Source: Salminus brasiliensis (lineage: Eukaryota; Chordata; Actinopteri; Characiformes; Bryconidae). Taken from it: a DNA stretch of 64,000 bases. Location of the stretch: positions 32,095,873 through 32,159,872 of the forward strand of contig NC_132883.1 in assembly GCF_030463535.1 (NCBI RefSeq), given 5' to 3'. Under the pieces are notes generated by a model, which saw nothing but the letters and a program-made list of their open reading frames with translations, was not told where the DNA came from and made no database searches. The position numbers were made by a program, and so were the translations under genes. The stretch's first letter is position 1. Every line of letters begins with the position of its first letter. Of this stretch, positions 24,161 through 33,055 are shown piece after piece.

Positions 24161-26727
24161 TACAGTGTTTGTGCCAAAATCATGTTGTCATTAGGCATGT
24201 TAAACAACTTTTAAAACTCAAATAGAAGTAATGAAAACACAATGAGAGATAATTTCCAATATAAAACTTCTGATGAGGAGGAAGAAAAACAGTCAATGAG
24301 TTTGACGACTGTGAGCCGCAGCCATTGAGCTTAAATAATTTGATTGAGATTTTCTCTCTGAAATTGATAAAATAACTCACAAAATACAGCCTTCAACAAT
24401 GTTAAAAATGTTAAAACAAATGTTCAAATGACATACACATTAGTCAAAGTGCAATCCCAAAATAGAACTAGCATAAGAAACTAAGGTAGACCAAGATTTG
24501 TTAGTATACAGAAAAACAATGATGAAAACATAACATAAAACATAAATAATGAGAGATTCAGACTAAACATTCACATCAGATGCTACTTGTATAATGTGTT
24601 CAGTCTACGGTAGAAATCAAGAAATCACCATGTTTAGCATAGACATGAACAGATCTGTCAGGACATGTCACAACTAGACACCCACCTTCAAACATCTCTA
24701 ATATGTGCACCGTGTCCCCCACCTGAAGGCGCAACTCATGCTCCCCCTTTGCATCATAGTTACAGATAGCTGTACGAAAACACCAAGATAGAAACAAGCA
24801 AAATGTGAATTAAAATTTAAAAAACACAATTTCTAAAAGAGCTTGAGAAAAATAAGAATTCAAAAATAAGATTATGTAACTAAGAATATGAGAGCAAACC
24901 AAAAAGAATGTGCCCACAGCTACATTCCACATTCTTATCAAGGTACAACATGCTCAGCAGTAAAATGCAGTAAAGAGAGGGGATTCTATATGAAAATATG
25001 ATATTACACTACGATAAGTTGTTTTAAGCAAGGATATGGTCATTAACTCGTCATCAAGTACATGTGGCTGATTATTTTTTCTTATTACTAGTCTAAGCAT
25101 GAACATGTGTGCCCAAAATACAGACACATAAAAATGTTATACAACTAAATGCATAGTCTAAATTCTTTGAAGACTTTTTACTTTGTACTAATTGTACAAA
25201 GGGCAGTTAGGAAACAAATAAGATAACCACTCTCAAGGCTACATTATATTTCTTATTTTTATATTTACTCAAACATGAATAATATCTGTTATAATATATT
25301 TGAGAACCGACTACATAATTTCTACATATTTCCTTTTCTCAAACCAGGAATAATTGAGGCTTTGTACAGACCTGTTTGATTCTGATCCCTACTGTTGGCA
25401 AGAGGCTTTCATTATAGGCCTTCAATAGCACAGTGCTTTGTGTACTGCACTTCTTAAGTCTGACTCACAGAGGAATGGCTGTTGCACTCCTCTTTAATAC
25501 CACCAAACACCATTCCTCTGCTCACAAGTGTGTGTTATTTACTAGATCATAAAATAATGAAAATAAATTGAAGGTGACCAAATTACAACAATCTTTTCTT
25601 TACTACTTACTGAATCTGCTGTTTCTTAAGGGCCCTGAGCTTGTCAGAAACCAGGCTATATTGACAAGCTACAGCTTAATCATTTACACAGAAGGGGGAC
25701 TAAATGACTACCTTATCGCTGTCCGCACCCATACAAATCTAGGTCTTGGAAAGGAGTGGCACATTAAGAAACAGCAGATTCAGACACCTCAGGCTAAGCT
25801 GTTCACATTCTAAAACACCCAATCGGAGAAAAATCCTCCTCTGGCAGACAGGTTGCTCATTCAGCGAAGTTGACAATATAAGTAGACTGTGGGTCATATG
25901 TCTGTCAGTCACTCATGCCAAAAACAACAACAAGGGTGATGTTAGGAACAAAACCAAAGGAAACAGTAAACTACAGCTCCCATGTCTACACAACAACCTT
26001 CAATTCACAAAAAAGACCAAATAAAATAAGTTTAATTGCGTCTAGGCCATCTGGTCAACAGAGATATGTGGTGACAACATATTGTCTCTATTTACACAGC
26101 ACTGGAATGCAAACGTATACACGATTCCCTTGCATTATCTTAAAAATCTGAGCAAATTCACAACGCTCTTATATAGAACGCTTTCTCTCTGCACTCATTA
26201 CACTACTCTACTAAGTTGGTACGTAATATGAAATCCGAAGAAGACACAACAGTCACAAAAGTTAAACATGAAGATTTTCTAATAATATCTCGTCCTCCAA
26301 CAGGCTTTTATACTGATAACGGGCAAACATGCCGTTCGGTGGCGTAACACATTGTTCATAAACAGAACTTTTCGAACAAGGAGGTTTATCAAACATACTC
26401 GCACTACCCATAGTTGTTCTTGTATTAAGTTGAAGTTTAATGGGACATAGAGGCGTTAAATACCACCCTTTGTAGATATAGTTAAAATATAAATAATGCT
26501 GTTAAAAATTACAACAGCAGAGTAAAATAAATGAGATAAGTAACGTGTGGCTGAACTTTCTGGGCAGCAGTTCCGCAGGTTTCGCATGCGTAACTCCTAT
26601 GCGAATCGGCGAGGGGTGTGTAAAGCACGAACATTCCTCAACACCACAACAGAATAACAGAATAACAGTTTAACCAACCCTTACCCACGCCATATTTCTC
26701 CCTTTTCGTCGGAATCCAGCGAGACAT
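4924..26727 (-). CDS. dock5: Dedicator of cytokinesis protein 5, 5' part (28 exons, 982 codons), continues past left edge
   Basis: DOCK-A proteins bind ELMO and activate Rac at the membrane. Exons in gene order: 26685-26727, 24686-24769, 24050-24090, 23881-23936, 23609-23705, 23289-23437, 22438-22573, 21396-21553, 20191-20272, 18572-18701, 17806-17878, 17475-17617, 13611-13736, 13187-13311, 11308-11406, 9270-9342, 8942-9045, 8629-8809, 8453-8550, 8272-8361, 7867-7967, 7171-7305, 6478-6589, 6102-6172, 5754-5860, 5467-5603, 5213-5308, 4924-5022. All have GT-AG borders. They sum to 2946 bp, exactly 982 codons, with matching phases and no stop. The start is the ATG at 26727 ([14 protein letters not shown]), matching DOCK family N-termini. 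DOCK5 rather than DOCK1 or DOCK2 is favoured by [16 protein letters not shown] and [19 protein letters not shown]. Family members are about 1870 residues, so the DHR-2 GEF half is outside the window. Confidence 0.95.
5050..5075. repeat. AATA-type simple repeat in dock5 intron 27
   Basis: Short (AAAT)n-like tract just upstream, in gene orientation, of the exon 28 acceptor side. Confidence 0.7.
6699..6870 (-). mobile_element. LINE 3'-end fragment in dock5 intron 23-22 region
   Basis: On the plus strand this begins with GTCAAGTCAAGTCAAGT repeats, then TTTGTATAGCGCTTTTTACA and CACAAAGCAGCTTTACATAA. This is the reverse complement of the LINE tail AAGCTGCTTTGT...AAAAGCGCTATACAAATA, common in fish. 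A plus-strand LINE copy at 42420-43160 ends in the same kind of tail. No coding remnant remains here. Confidence 0.65.
8629..13736 (-). CDS. dock5: dock5 exons 13-18: DHR-1 (C2-like) domain
   Basis: DHR-1 (about residues 440-633) is a C2-like fold that in DOCK-A proteins binds phosphoinositides and helps membrane recruitment. It starts in exon 14 with [20 protein letters not shown]. It continues through [20 protein letters not shown] and [20 protein letters not shown], and ends around AKTYLTLP in exon 18. The Ser codon between exons 16 and 17 is split (T|CG), which fixes the exon 16 donor at 9270. Introns 14 and 15 carry Tc1 fragments. Confidence 0.92.
9806..9875. repeat. (AC)n / (ACGC)n microsatellite
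   Basis: An imperfect CA repeat of about 70 bp with AG and CG interruptions, in dock5 intron 15. Confidence 0.95.
9935..10165 (+). mobile_element. Tc1-like transposase fragment
   Basis: The plus-strand translation reads [20 protein letters not shown] followed by [20 protein letters not shown]. This corresponds to the region around and after the first catalytic Asp of Tc1 transposases. Only this short piece of the DDE domain remains. It sits antisense within dock5 intron 15, and no terminal repeats were recognised. Confidence 0.75.
12280..12705 (+). mobile_element. Tc1-like transposase 3' fragment
   Basis: The sequence starts with a remnant of the [20 protein letters not shown] block near 12285. 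After a gap it continues as [20 protein letters not shown] and ends [12 protein letters not shown] before a stop near 12695. The SPDLNPIENLW box that carries the third acidic residue is altered. The piece lies antisense in dock5 intron 14 and is internally deleted and frame-shifted. Confidence 0.8.
13792..14898 (-). mobile_element. Tc1-like element 1 in dock5 intron 12, internally deleted, long terminal inverted repeats
   Basis: The left end starts CAGTGGGGAAAAAAAG after TA. The right end is its near reverse complement and abuts a TA tract. The terminal inverted repeats extend about 190 bp on each side. Minus-strand transposase starts near 14552 ([24 protein letters not shown]) and keeps the N-terminal helix-turn-helix and the first DDE block ([20 protein letters not shown]). 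It breaks off after NAELH at about 14035, so the second and third catalytic residues are lost. There are also frame breaks inside. The element is non-autonomous but has both ends. Confidence 0.88.
14035..14552 (-). pseudogene. Truncated Tc1-like transposase of element 1
   Basis: This is the N-terminal half of a Tc1 transposase with several frame shifts. The paired-like DNA-binding region and the [11 protein letters not shown] block with the first catalytic Asp are visible. The C-terminal half is deleted up to the right terminal repeat. It is not expected to make active enzyme. Confidence 0.82.
14898..14955. repeat. (TA)29 tract joining two Tc1-like elements
   Basis: An uninterrupted TA run of about 58 bp lies exactly between the outer ends of elements 1 and 2. 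TA is the obligate target of Tc1/mariner integration, so this tract is either the original target or an expansion of a shared TA target duplication. Confidence 0.95.
14956..16061 (+). mobile_element. Tc1-like element 2 in dock5 intron 12, internally deleted
   Basis: The ends are GTGGGGCCAAAATGTATTTA at the left and ACTTTTTTGCCCCACTG at the right, with inverted-repeat arms of at least 100 bp. The family is related to element 1 but clearly different in sequence. Transposase begins [20 protein letters not shown] at 15237 and then jumps straight to [17 protein letters not shown], so most of the DNA-binding region is deleted. The frame runs to a stop at about 15597, and remnants of the C-terminus continue to about 15860. 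Confidence 0.88.
15237..15860 (+). pseudogene. Deleted Tc1-like transposase of element 2
   Basis: The first 19 codons are fused in frame to the DDE domain. [20 protein letters not shown] and [14 protein letters not shown] are visible. The second Asp block is disrupted by the stop in TF*HDNG, and the PxPxKPIENLW-like third block is in another frame. It cannot encode a full transposase. Confidence 0.82.
16062..17325 (+). mobile_element. Tc1-like element 3 (AAAAAGTAAGGA-type ends) in dock5 intron 12
   Basis: Terminal inverted repeats of about 150 bp contain the shared words GCTTCCTGGCAATAAATC, CCGTTGGAAAGCCTGTTAAT and TTTGTAAGGAACATGCATTT. The right arm is the reverse complement near 17165-17317. 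The body encodes decayed transposase: [28 protein letters not shown], then [15 protein letters not shown] and [15 protein letters not shown]. Several stops and shifts are present. This family also left copies at 37125-37372 and 55558-55917. Confidence 0.82.
17322..17346. repeat. (TG)n microsatellite
   Basis: A TG run of about 12 units at the right end of the third Tc1-like element. Confidence 0.9.
17475..23437 (-). CDS. dock5: dock5 exons 6-12: linker between SH3 and DHR-1
   Basis: These exons encode the helical and linker region, residues about 108-397. Recognisable stretches include [60 protein letters not shown] and [20 protein letters not shown]. The intron after exon 12 is the one filled by three Tc1-like elements. 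I saw no missing or out-of-frame exon. Confidence 0.92.
18950..19175 (-). mobile_element. Possible transposase helix-turn-helix remnant
   Basis: The minus-strand translation contains [20 protein letters not shown] followed by [20 protein letters not shown] and [11 protein letters not shown]. The pattern resembles the N-terminal helix-turn-helix part of Tc1-like transposases. There is no DDE block nearby and no clear terminal repeat, so this is only a tentative call inside dock5 intron 9. Confidence 0.35.
20320..21050. mobile_element. MITE-like element with ~50 bp inverted ends in dock5 intron 8
   Basis: The left arm contains CAATCAAAATTATTCAACCC. The reverse complement of the right arm contains CAATCAAAATTATTCAACCC as well, and similarity continues over about 50 bp. 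The interior has no transposase. A LINE tail has inserted at 20380-20445. It is probably a non-autonomous DNA transposon, and its family is not recognised. Confidence 0.65.
20380..20445 (-). mobile_element. LINE/SINE 3'-tail motif
   Basis: Contains GCATTTAGCAGACGCTCTTA followed by TCCAGAGCGACTTACAAAAG, a very common fish LINE-derived tail. The same tail in plus orientation ends the LINE fragment at about 41355-41410. Confidence 0.7.
23609..26727 (-). CDS. dock5: dock5 exons 1-5: SH3 domain block
   Basis: Residues about 8-70 form the N-terminal SH3 domain, which in DOCK-A proteins takes part in ELMO binding and autoinhibition. Visible SH3 marks are the ALYDY-like [19 protein letters not shown], then the WYRG motif in the 41 bp exon 3, and [10 protein letters not shown] in exon 4. 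Exon 3 is so short that it is easy to miss, but without it the frame breaks between exons 2 and 4. Exon 5 carries [19 protein letters not shown], the start of the helical region after the SH3. Intron 1 is about 1.9 kb. Confidence 0.93.
24118..24157. repeat. (GA)n microsatellite close to dock5 exon 3
   Basis: A GA run of about 19 units ends about 28 bp from the exon 3 acceptor. In the dock5 transcript it reads as a CU-rich stretch next to the polypyrimidine tract, where it could affect splicing of the 41 bp exon 3. Confidence 0.92.
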
Positions 26728-27090
26728 TATATAGGATTTAAATTAATAAATATATGCACCAAGAGCGGATCGCACGGTTTTCCCCGTGTGGACATCACAG
26801 TTCCGGTGTTATGCGAAGAACTGTTTGCTGGGAAAAATGTGTAAGCGTGCAGGCGCAGGCCCTGCCTACGTCCTTCGCGCTAACAGGCTGCAATCACAAA
26901 CAGTCTGGACAGTAACGTCTTCCTCCAGGTTCAAATTATAGATTAAATGTAGTTAAATTATACATTAAATGTGTAGTTCGTCTAGTATATTAGTATATAG
27001 TATATTCGTCAATTGGTAAAGGCCTGTCTGCAATATAGTTTATCAGAAATATTTTTATATTAATTTTTCAAATAACCTTTTAACCACTCT
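26728..27090. promoter_or_regulatory. dock5 5' flank, CpG-containing putative promoter
   Basis: Directly upstream of the dock5 start the base composition shifts from AT-rich to relatively GC- and CpG-rich, for example GTGCAGGCGCAGGCCCTGCC near 26850. No TATA box was seen at a suitable distance. The 5' UTR border cannot be placed. A Tc1-like element starts about 0.4 kb upstream. Confidence 0.4.
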
Positions 27091-27099
27091 CTTGACCAC

Positions 27100-28140
27100 T
27101 CTCTTGAAGTTAAGATTATCTGAACAAGCACCTAGGCATGCAGACTGCTTCTACAAACATTTGTGACAGTGGAAGTGGAACGCTTGGGGTATGTCTCTAT
27201 CAGTTTTGCACATCGAGAGACTGAAATTTTTGCCCATTCTTCCTTGCAAAACAGCTCGAGCTCAGTGAGGTTGGATGGAGAGTGTTTGTGAACAGCAGTT
27301 TCCAGCTCTTTCCACAGATTCTCGATTGGATTCAGGTCTGGACTTTGACTTGGCCATTCTAACACCTGGATACGTTTATTTGTGAACCATTCCATTGTAG
27401 ATTTTGCTTTATATTTTGGATCATTGTCTTGTTGGAAGATAAATCTCTGTCTCAGTCTCAGGTCTTTTGCAGACTCCAACAGGTTTTCTTCCATCCATCT
27501 TCCCATCAATTTCAACCATCTTCCCTATCCCTGCTGAAAAAAAAGCAGGCCCAAACCATGATGCTGCCACCACCATGTTTGACAGTGTGGGGATGGTGTG
27601 TTCAGGGTGATGAGCTGTGTTGCTTTTACGCCAAACATGACGTTTTGCATTGTGGCCAAAAAGTTCAATTTTGGTTTCATCTGACCAGAGCACCTTCTTC
27701 CACATGTTTGGTGTGTCTCCCAGGTGGCTTGTGGCAAACTTTAAACAAGACTTTTTATGGATATCTTTGAGAAATGGCTTTCTTCTTGCCACTCTTCCAT
27801 AAAGGCCAGATTTGTGCAGTGTACGACTGATTGTCTCCCACCTCAGCCGTAGATCTCTGTAGTTCATCCAGAGTGATCATGGGCCTCTTGGCTGCACCTC
27901 TGATCAGTCTTCTCCTTGTTTGAGCTGAAAGTTTAGAGGGACGGCCAGGTCTTGGTAGATTTGCCGTGGTCTGATACTCCTTCCATTTCAATGTGAATGC
28001 TTACACTGTGTTCCTTGAGATGTGTAAAGCTTGGGAAATATTTTTGTATCCAAATCCGACTTTAAACTTCTCCACAACAGTATCTCGGACCTGCCTGGTG
28101 TGTTCCTTGGGCTTCATGATCTGCGCTTTAAACTGAACTC
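27100..28140 (-). mobile_element. Tc1-like element upstream of dock5
   Basis: This is a nearly full-length but frame-broken Tc1-like transposase region in the same orientation as dock5, about 0.4 kb before its start codon. The terminal repeats were not clearly delimited. It matches the common fish Tc1 consensus more closely than the intron copies do. Confidence 0.85.
27132..28117 (-). pseudogene. Tc1-like transposase, nearly full length, inactivated
   Basis: The start is at 28117 (MKPKEHTRQVRDTVVEKFKV). An in-frame stop falls in the first helix-turn-helix (RNTV*AF). The frame then resumes with LKWKEYQTTANLPRPGRPSK and KRPMITLDELQRSTAEVGDN. The DDE blocks are recognisable: [20 protein letters not shown], then QQDNDPKYKAKSTMEW, then [19 protein letters not shown]. 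The middle is shifted in frame and lacks the [14 protein letters not shown] match, and the C-terminus is altered (RSTSTVTNVCRSS). All catalytic blocks survive, so loss of function is due to the stop and shifts. Confidence 0.88.
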
Positions 28141-28157
28141 TAAGACTTCACAGACCT

Positions 28158-28590
28158 GGTGTGTACACTGATGTGGTAGTGGTGTGTTAGTGTGTGTTGT
28201 GCTGGTTCAAGTAGATCAGACACAAAAAAGCTGTTGGAGGTTTTAAACACTATGTTCAACTCACTGTTCATCTATAAGATGCATCAACTTTGTTGGTCCA
28301 CATTGTAGATGTAAAAGAGAGACAAAAGCTGTACAGCTGCACAGTTTGTGTTGATCATCTTCTAATTCTTCATCAGGACACTGTTGGCTGGATAGTTTTG
28401 GTTGGACCACTGTTTTCAGTCTAGTAGTGACACTAAGGTGTTTAAAAACATCAGCAGCTCTGCTGTGTCTGATCTACTCATACCGATGCAACACACACTA
28501 ACACACCACCACCACATCAATGTCACTGCAGTGCTGAGAATGATCCACCACCCAAATAATACCTGCTCTGTGGTGGTCCTGTGAGGGTCC
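28158..28590. mobile_element. Inverted-repeat MITE
   Basis: The arms at about 28166-28255 and 28435-28530 are inverted copies. The left reads GTGGTGTGTTAGTGTGTGTT then AGTAGATCAGACAC. The right reads GTGTCTGATCTACT then AACACACACTAACACACCAC. The interior has no coding capacity. Sequence after the right arm (CACTGCAGTGCTGAGAATGA) appears to belong to the same repeat family. The whole unit could fold into a long hairpin. Confidence 0.75.
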
Positions 28591-28995
28591 TGTCCTTGTG
28601 TGACTGAGTGGTTTCATGTTTTGATGTTGCCTTTTGCCAGTTATTGACTCCATCATTCACTAATGCATAGTTCCTGAGATTATTACCAGACACCCTACAG
28701 GCAACGCAGAAACCAGTTTTCTTGAAATGCTCTTTTTTGTGTGCCAAACTGATCATGTAGATACTGAGACAGCTTTAACTGTTTAGGGCCAGTATCTTTA
28801 TCCCCTAAATCTGAAACAATGTCTTCAGACTCTGCTGCTTTGGCTTGGTGGCTGGTATGCTGCTCTGTCTTTTCATTGCTCTCTCTTGTCTGTTCTCTCT
28901 CATCTCCTTGACACTCTCCCTGTTCCTTTCTTTCTCCTTCTATATGAAAATATCTCACCTGGTTCTTGCTCTCTATCCTGCTCTCTCCGCCCCCC
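28560..28995 (-). pseudogene. hAT transposase fossil with TTF-type zinc finger
   Basis: Minus-strand translation gives DLGDKDTGPKQLKLSQYLHD and TQKRAFQENWF. After a frame shift it gives FKKTGFCVACRVSGNNLRNY and GVNNWQKATSKHETTQSHKD. This order matches the N-terminal TTF-type zinc finger of hAT-derived proteins related to the ZMYM1-like group. The rest of the transposase is missing. It is not a host gene, since the frame is broken and no introns or further domains are present. Confidence 0.7.
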
Positions 28996-30155
28996 CAATT
29001 CCTCCCTCTTATTCTCATTTGAGTCATTTCTAGCTTGTCAGAAACACATGAACATTAAACAACAAAGAGTTTTTTACTATAATCTTTAGGGGTGCTGGAA
29101 CTCAATTTAGGGGAGCTTAAGTGGATATTATTGAATATTTTAGCTGTAATGTACGGTGGCTGAGAAGGGCAAAACAAATTAACATTTTACAAAACAAAAT
29201 GACAAACTAGACACTTTTACCAGCACCAAATTTGTTGTCATTTGTAGTAATGAGGCTCCAGCACTAGTCAATTATGCTACAGTCCTAGCAAAAGCAGCAG
29301 TTTTTACCCCAACATCGCCAGGGACACTATTGTAAATGTAAAAGTTTCTTATTAAAACAGGGGGCAGCCAAACAATTTTGACCTCTTGCTTACCTAAGAA
29401 TGAACTAAATCACACAGGGCAGGTTATGTTGAAATCAAGGGTCAAGCCTACTTACTGACTGGTGTTATGCAAAGCTCATTTTAGGCAAGGATGTGCCTGT
29501 ACTTACAGACCTGCTAAGAGAGAAGCAGAACGAGGCAGGGATTATGGTCACTACTAGGTTCAAAAGAGCAGAACAGGATTCAACACTTTATTTTACACTT
29601 TATTTGGAATGCTGAGCAAGGTTAAATAAAAAAAGTGAAGCCAATTTTTCCCAAGGGATAATATTCTGTACATAATCCTCTAGGTCTATGGTGCAACATG
29701 GCACAGAAATAACACAGTACAGATACATAAAGTGCAAACATGTAATCAAAACAATACAATAAATACTACAGACATTGGACACAATAAACAGACAGGACAG
29801 TGTAACGCTGACACAGCACTCAGTACTGAATGTGTGCTGTGGGGGTAAGGTGCAGAGTTATTTAATGTGCTATGACATATATGTAATCAGCTTATAACAT
29901 ATGTGAACACAGCAGTTACTGAGGTACAAGAGAACAGTTCTTTTGTGGTACATTATTTAGCAGTCCTTATGTGCAGAGGACAGAAGCATTGAAGTTAGGA
30001 GATTCAGAGTCTTAGGCAGGACATATGGGAAATGCAAAACATTAAGTCACATTTCTAGTAAATTTTATTGGCCAGGGTGTCAACTTACAGCGCAAACTAA
30101 TAAAATTAGACAAAACACTCCTTTAAAAACCTACCTATAGTCTAGGAACTATGCA
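28996..30155. other. Intergenic stretch without recognised features
   Basis: AT-rich sequence with only short frames. I saw no protein similarity, RNA gene or clear repeat structure. Confidence 0.6.
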
Positions 30156-30159
30156 GCAG

Positions 30160-30675
30160 CCGCTCAGGCAACCGATACATTCTTGTAAACACTAAGACCA
30201 AAGTTTGGGGGAGGTGGAATTCCAGAAAGTGGGTTAACTGACCATTCCAGATATGTTAACTCGTCGTTTACAAAAACTCCAGATTTTGTGTTCCAGAAAC
30301 CGAGATCAAAGAGAGTCAGTGTCAGTAATTAAAGAAACATAACCAAAACCTCAGGGATACACCCACGTTACTTATGCAAACATGGCGTCTCCTTTCTTCA
30401 AGGACCCAGTTAACATCGAAGCTCAAATTATTCGCCGAGTTCTTCGTCAGGAACGTGTGATTAGACAACGATTAGACATCCTGTCGTTCCCTGATGAACA
30501 TTATCCACAAACATTATCGCTTTCAAGGCAGTCAGTTATCTACACAAACAAAATTCTTCAGCCGCACATGTCAAATATCACACATCACCCACATTTCTCA
30601 AGTTCTCCTTCCTTGCCTCAGCCAAGCAACGTGGTTCGCACTTCGCAAATGCAGGTTTGTCTTTAACAATAAATA
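30160..30675 (+). mobile_element. PIF/Harbinger (HARBI1-like) transposase N-terminal fragment
   Basis: The frame at 30382-30666 begins MASPFFKDPVNIEAQIIRRV and contains RQERVIRQRLDILSFPDEHY and MSNITHHPHF. This matches the start of HARBI1-like nucleases of Harbinger transposons. Only about 90 residues remain and a frame shift follows. The upstream GGAATTCCAGAAAGTGGGTT region looks like the element's 5' leader. The DDE nuclease domain is absent. Confidence 0.75.
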
Positions 30676-30839
30676 AAACAGAGAAGGAGCAAACAGTTGG
30701 GAAGCAGTCGATAAATACTTCACTACTAGTAGTAGCTAGCAGTGTCTTGTAAGGTCCACAGACTTTCTGTTCAGCCTATTAATCAAATTCCCCTAAAACT
30801 AGTTAATCAGACAAAATGCCTATTCCTATTCTTTCAGTA

Positions 30840-31485
30840 TGGCCTTTGTGCAAAATAAAGCTACAATTCACTCACCTTTTGTCATTTCTCACTCCAGATC
30901 CAAGCTGACTTCAGCTGAAGACAAGAGACTTCATCACCTCTTCACTGCCAAAATCTATGGACGCACAACAGTTTGCATACCACCAGAACCACTCTACCAC
31001 CATCACACATCTGCTCCACACAACACTGACTCTGGACACTAGAATGGGTCATTGTGTGAAAATGCTATTTGTTGACTACAGCCCAGCTTTTAACAATATC
31101 CCATCCAAACTCACCACAAATATCTTGGACTTCATGCATCCCTGTGTCACTGAATCTCCAACTTCTTGAAAGACTACAAGCAGTGCAGGTAGGCAAACAT
31201 GTCTCACCCACCCTCACCCTCAGAACCAGCCCTCTTGGTGGGGAGAATTGGGTTTGGGAACAGCACCAAGCAGGACAGACTTTCCAGAGGGTGGTGTGTT
31301 CAGCTAAGTGCATCATTCGGACTGAGCTCCCTGACCTGCAGACTATCTACAGCAAGTGGTGCTGGACCAAGGCCAGGACGGTCGTAAATGACCTCAGCCA
31401 TTCAAGCAACAAACTGTTCTCTCTGTTGCAGTCAAAGAAATTCAAATTATATGCTCAAGCCTTTGTCTTGTTGTCACATTTATAC
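30840..31485 (+). mobile_element. L2/Rex1-like LINE reverse transcriptase fragment
   Basis: The translation gives QFAYHQNHSTTITHLLHTTL and the RT motif A region VKMLFVDYSPAFNNIPSKLT. After a deletion it gives RVVCSAKCIIRTELPDLQTI and KARTVVNDLSHSSNKLFSLL, the C-terminal block also seen in the L2 copy at the left edge. The YxDD motif is deleted. It ends where the mariner element begins. Confidence 0.72.
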
Positions 31486-31784
31486 ATTTATGTACAGGGT
31501 GGGCCATTTATATGGATACACCTAAATAAAATGGGAATGGTTGGTGATATTAACCTCCTGTTTGAGGCACATTAGTATATGGGAGGGGGAAAACTTTTCA
31601 AGATGGGTGGTGACCATGGTGGCCATTTTGAAGTCGGCCATTTTGGATCCAACTTTCAATGGAAGAGGGTCATGTGACACATCAAACTTATTGAGAATTT
31701 CACAAGAAAAACAATGGTGTGCTTGATTTTAACTTTATTCTTTCATGAGTTATTTACAAGCTTCTCTTTGTTTACAGCCATTGA

Positions 31785-33055
31785 CATGTCGCAGAGGTTA
31801 ACATGTGAGGAGAGAAATTGTGTTGATGTCTGGTGAATGCAGTACCCGGGTTATTGCAGCAGATTTCAATGCAAAACACCCTACGAGACCACCCATCTCC
31901 CATGCTACAGTTAGCAAACTGCTTGCCAAGTTTCATGAAACTGGTTCAGTGTTGGATTTGCCAAAATGTGGACGCATGAAAACTGTCACTAATGAAGAAA
32001 CATCAGTGGCTGTCCTAGCTTCATTCAGCAAGAGCCCACAGCGTAGTACTCGCCGCATGTCACTGGAGAGTGGCATCAGTCGAACATACCTTTGGTGGAT
32101 ATTAGCTATTCACAAATGGCACCCTTACAAACTCCAGCTACTGCATCATCTCAACGAGGATGACCCAGATCTGCGCACTGAATTTGCAGAATGGGCAAAA
32201 CAAAAATTGTAACAGGACCCTCAGTTTACACAGAACATTTTGTTCAGTGATGAGGCAAACTTGTATGTGAATGGTGAAGCTAACAAACAAAACTACCGCT
32301 ATTGGTCTGACACTAACCCACATTGGATAGATCCCTCCAAGACTGTTGGAACACAAAAAAATTATTGTATGGTGTGGTATATGGGGTACAAAGATAGTGG
32401 GGCCATTCTTCATCAATGCAAACCTCAAGGCCACCGGATATTTGAAATTGCTACATGATGATGTGTTTCCCTCTTTATGCACTGAAGCTGGCATGTTCCC
32501 TGAGTTTTTCCAGCAAGATGGTGCACCACCACACTATGGGTGTCAGGTCCGAGCATTCCTAGATGAACAGTTTCCTGGAAAGTGGATTGGTCGTCGTGTG
32601 CCAGTTGAATGGCCCCCAAGGTCTCCCGATCTGACCCCCTTAGTGGCAGTGGTGGTTCAGTGGTTAGAGCGCTGGGCTATCGATAACAGGGTTGTGTGTT
32701 CGATTCCCGGGCTTGGCAAGCTGCCACTGTTGGGCCCTTGAGCAAGGCCCTTTACCCTCTCTGCTCCCCGGACGCTGGAGTTGGCTGCCCACCGCTCTGG
32801 GTGTGTGTGTACTTACTGCCCCTAGTTCACTAGCGTGTGTTCACTACCACAGATGGGTTAAATGCGGAGGACACATTTTGCTGTACACTGTACAGTGACA
32901 AATATGTGTACCCTATACCCTTTTTTTAGACTTTTATCTTTGGGGTCATCTGAAGGCAATTGTCTATGCTGTGAAGATTCACCTGTGTGTGCAGCACCTG
33001 AAACTACAGGTACTGGAAGCCTGTGCTAGCATTTCTTGTGTTGCTATCAATGTGT
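31785..33055 (+). pseudogene. Mariner-like transposase, frame-broken and split by a SINE
   Basis: A likely start is MSQRLTCEERN at 31785, with a shift after about 15 codons. Next come the helix-turn-helix region (ADFNAKHPTRPPISHATVSK, then LAKFHETGSVLDLPK) and the catalytic region: LFSDEANLYVNGEANKQNYR, then FFQQDGAPPHYG, then VEWPPRSPDLTPL. The SINE then interrupts, and DFYLWGHLKAIVYAVKIHL follows. By my count 41 residues separate the second and third Asp, which suggests the DD41D group rather than classic DD34D mariners. Stops after AEWAKQKL and a shift near GTQK also inactivate it. Confidence 0.85.
32645..32927 (+). mobile_element. tRNA-derived SINE, copy 1
   Basis: The head has RNA polymerase III promoter boxes: an A box TGGTTCAGTGG at 32653 and a B box GTTCGATTCC at 32698. 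The tail region (CACATTTTGCTGTACACTGT) ends in a T/C-rich tract. It is homologous along its whole length to the copy at 62687-62974. The cloverleaf is not intact and the body is a SINE, so it is not a functional tRNA gene. Confidence 0.88.

Noticed and set aside
23986..24225. Frame with (ER)n repeats
   Set aside because: It is the translation of the GA microsatellite, antisense over dock5 exon 3.
4924..26727. Alternative identity DOCK1 or DOCK2
   Set aside because: Residues in the region [16 protein letters not shown] and [16 protein letters not shown] and the N-terminus fit DOCK5 better; DOCK2 differs strongly at the N-terminus.
27421..27867. Novel zinc-free DNA-binding protein frame
   Set aside because: It is one frame-shifted piece of a Tc1-like transposase.
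30382..30666. Apparent gene starting MASPFFKDPVN
   Set aside because: It matches the start of Harbinger-type HARBI1-like transposases, ends by frame shift after about 90 residues and lacks the nuclease domain, so it is a transposon fragment and not a host gene.
32645..32720. Possible tRNA gene (A and B boxes), also at 62687-62760
   Set aside because: Both copies continue into the same non-tRNA body and tail and do not form a complete cloverleaf. They are SINE heads.
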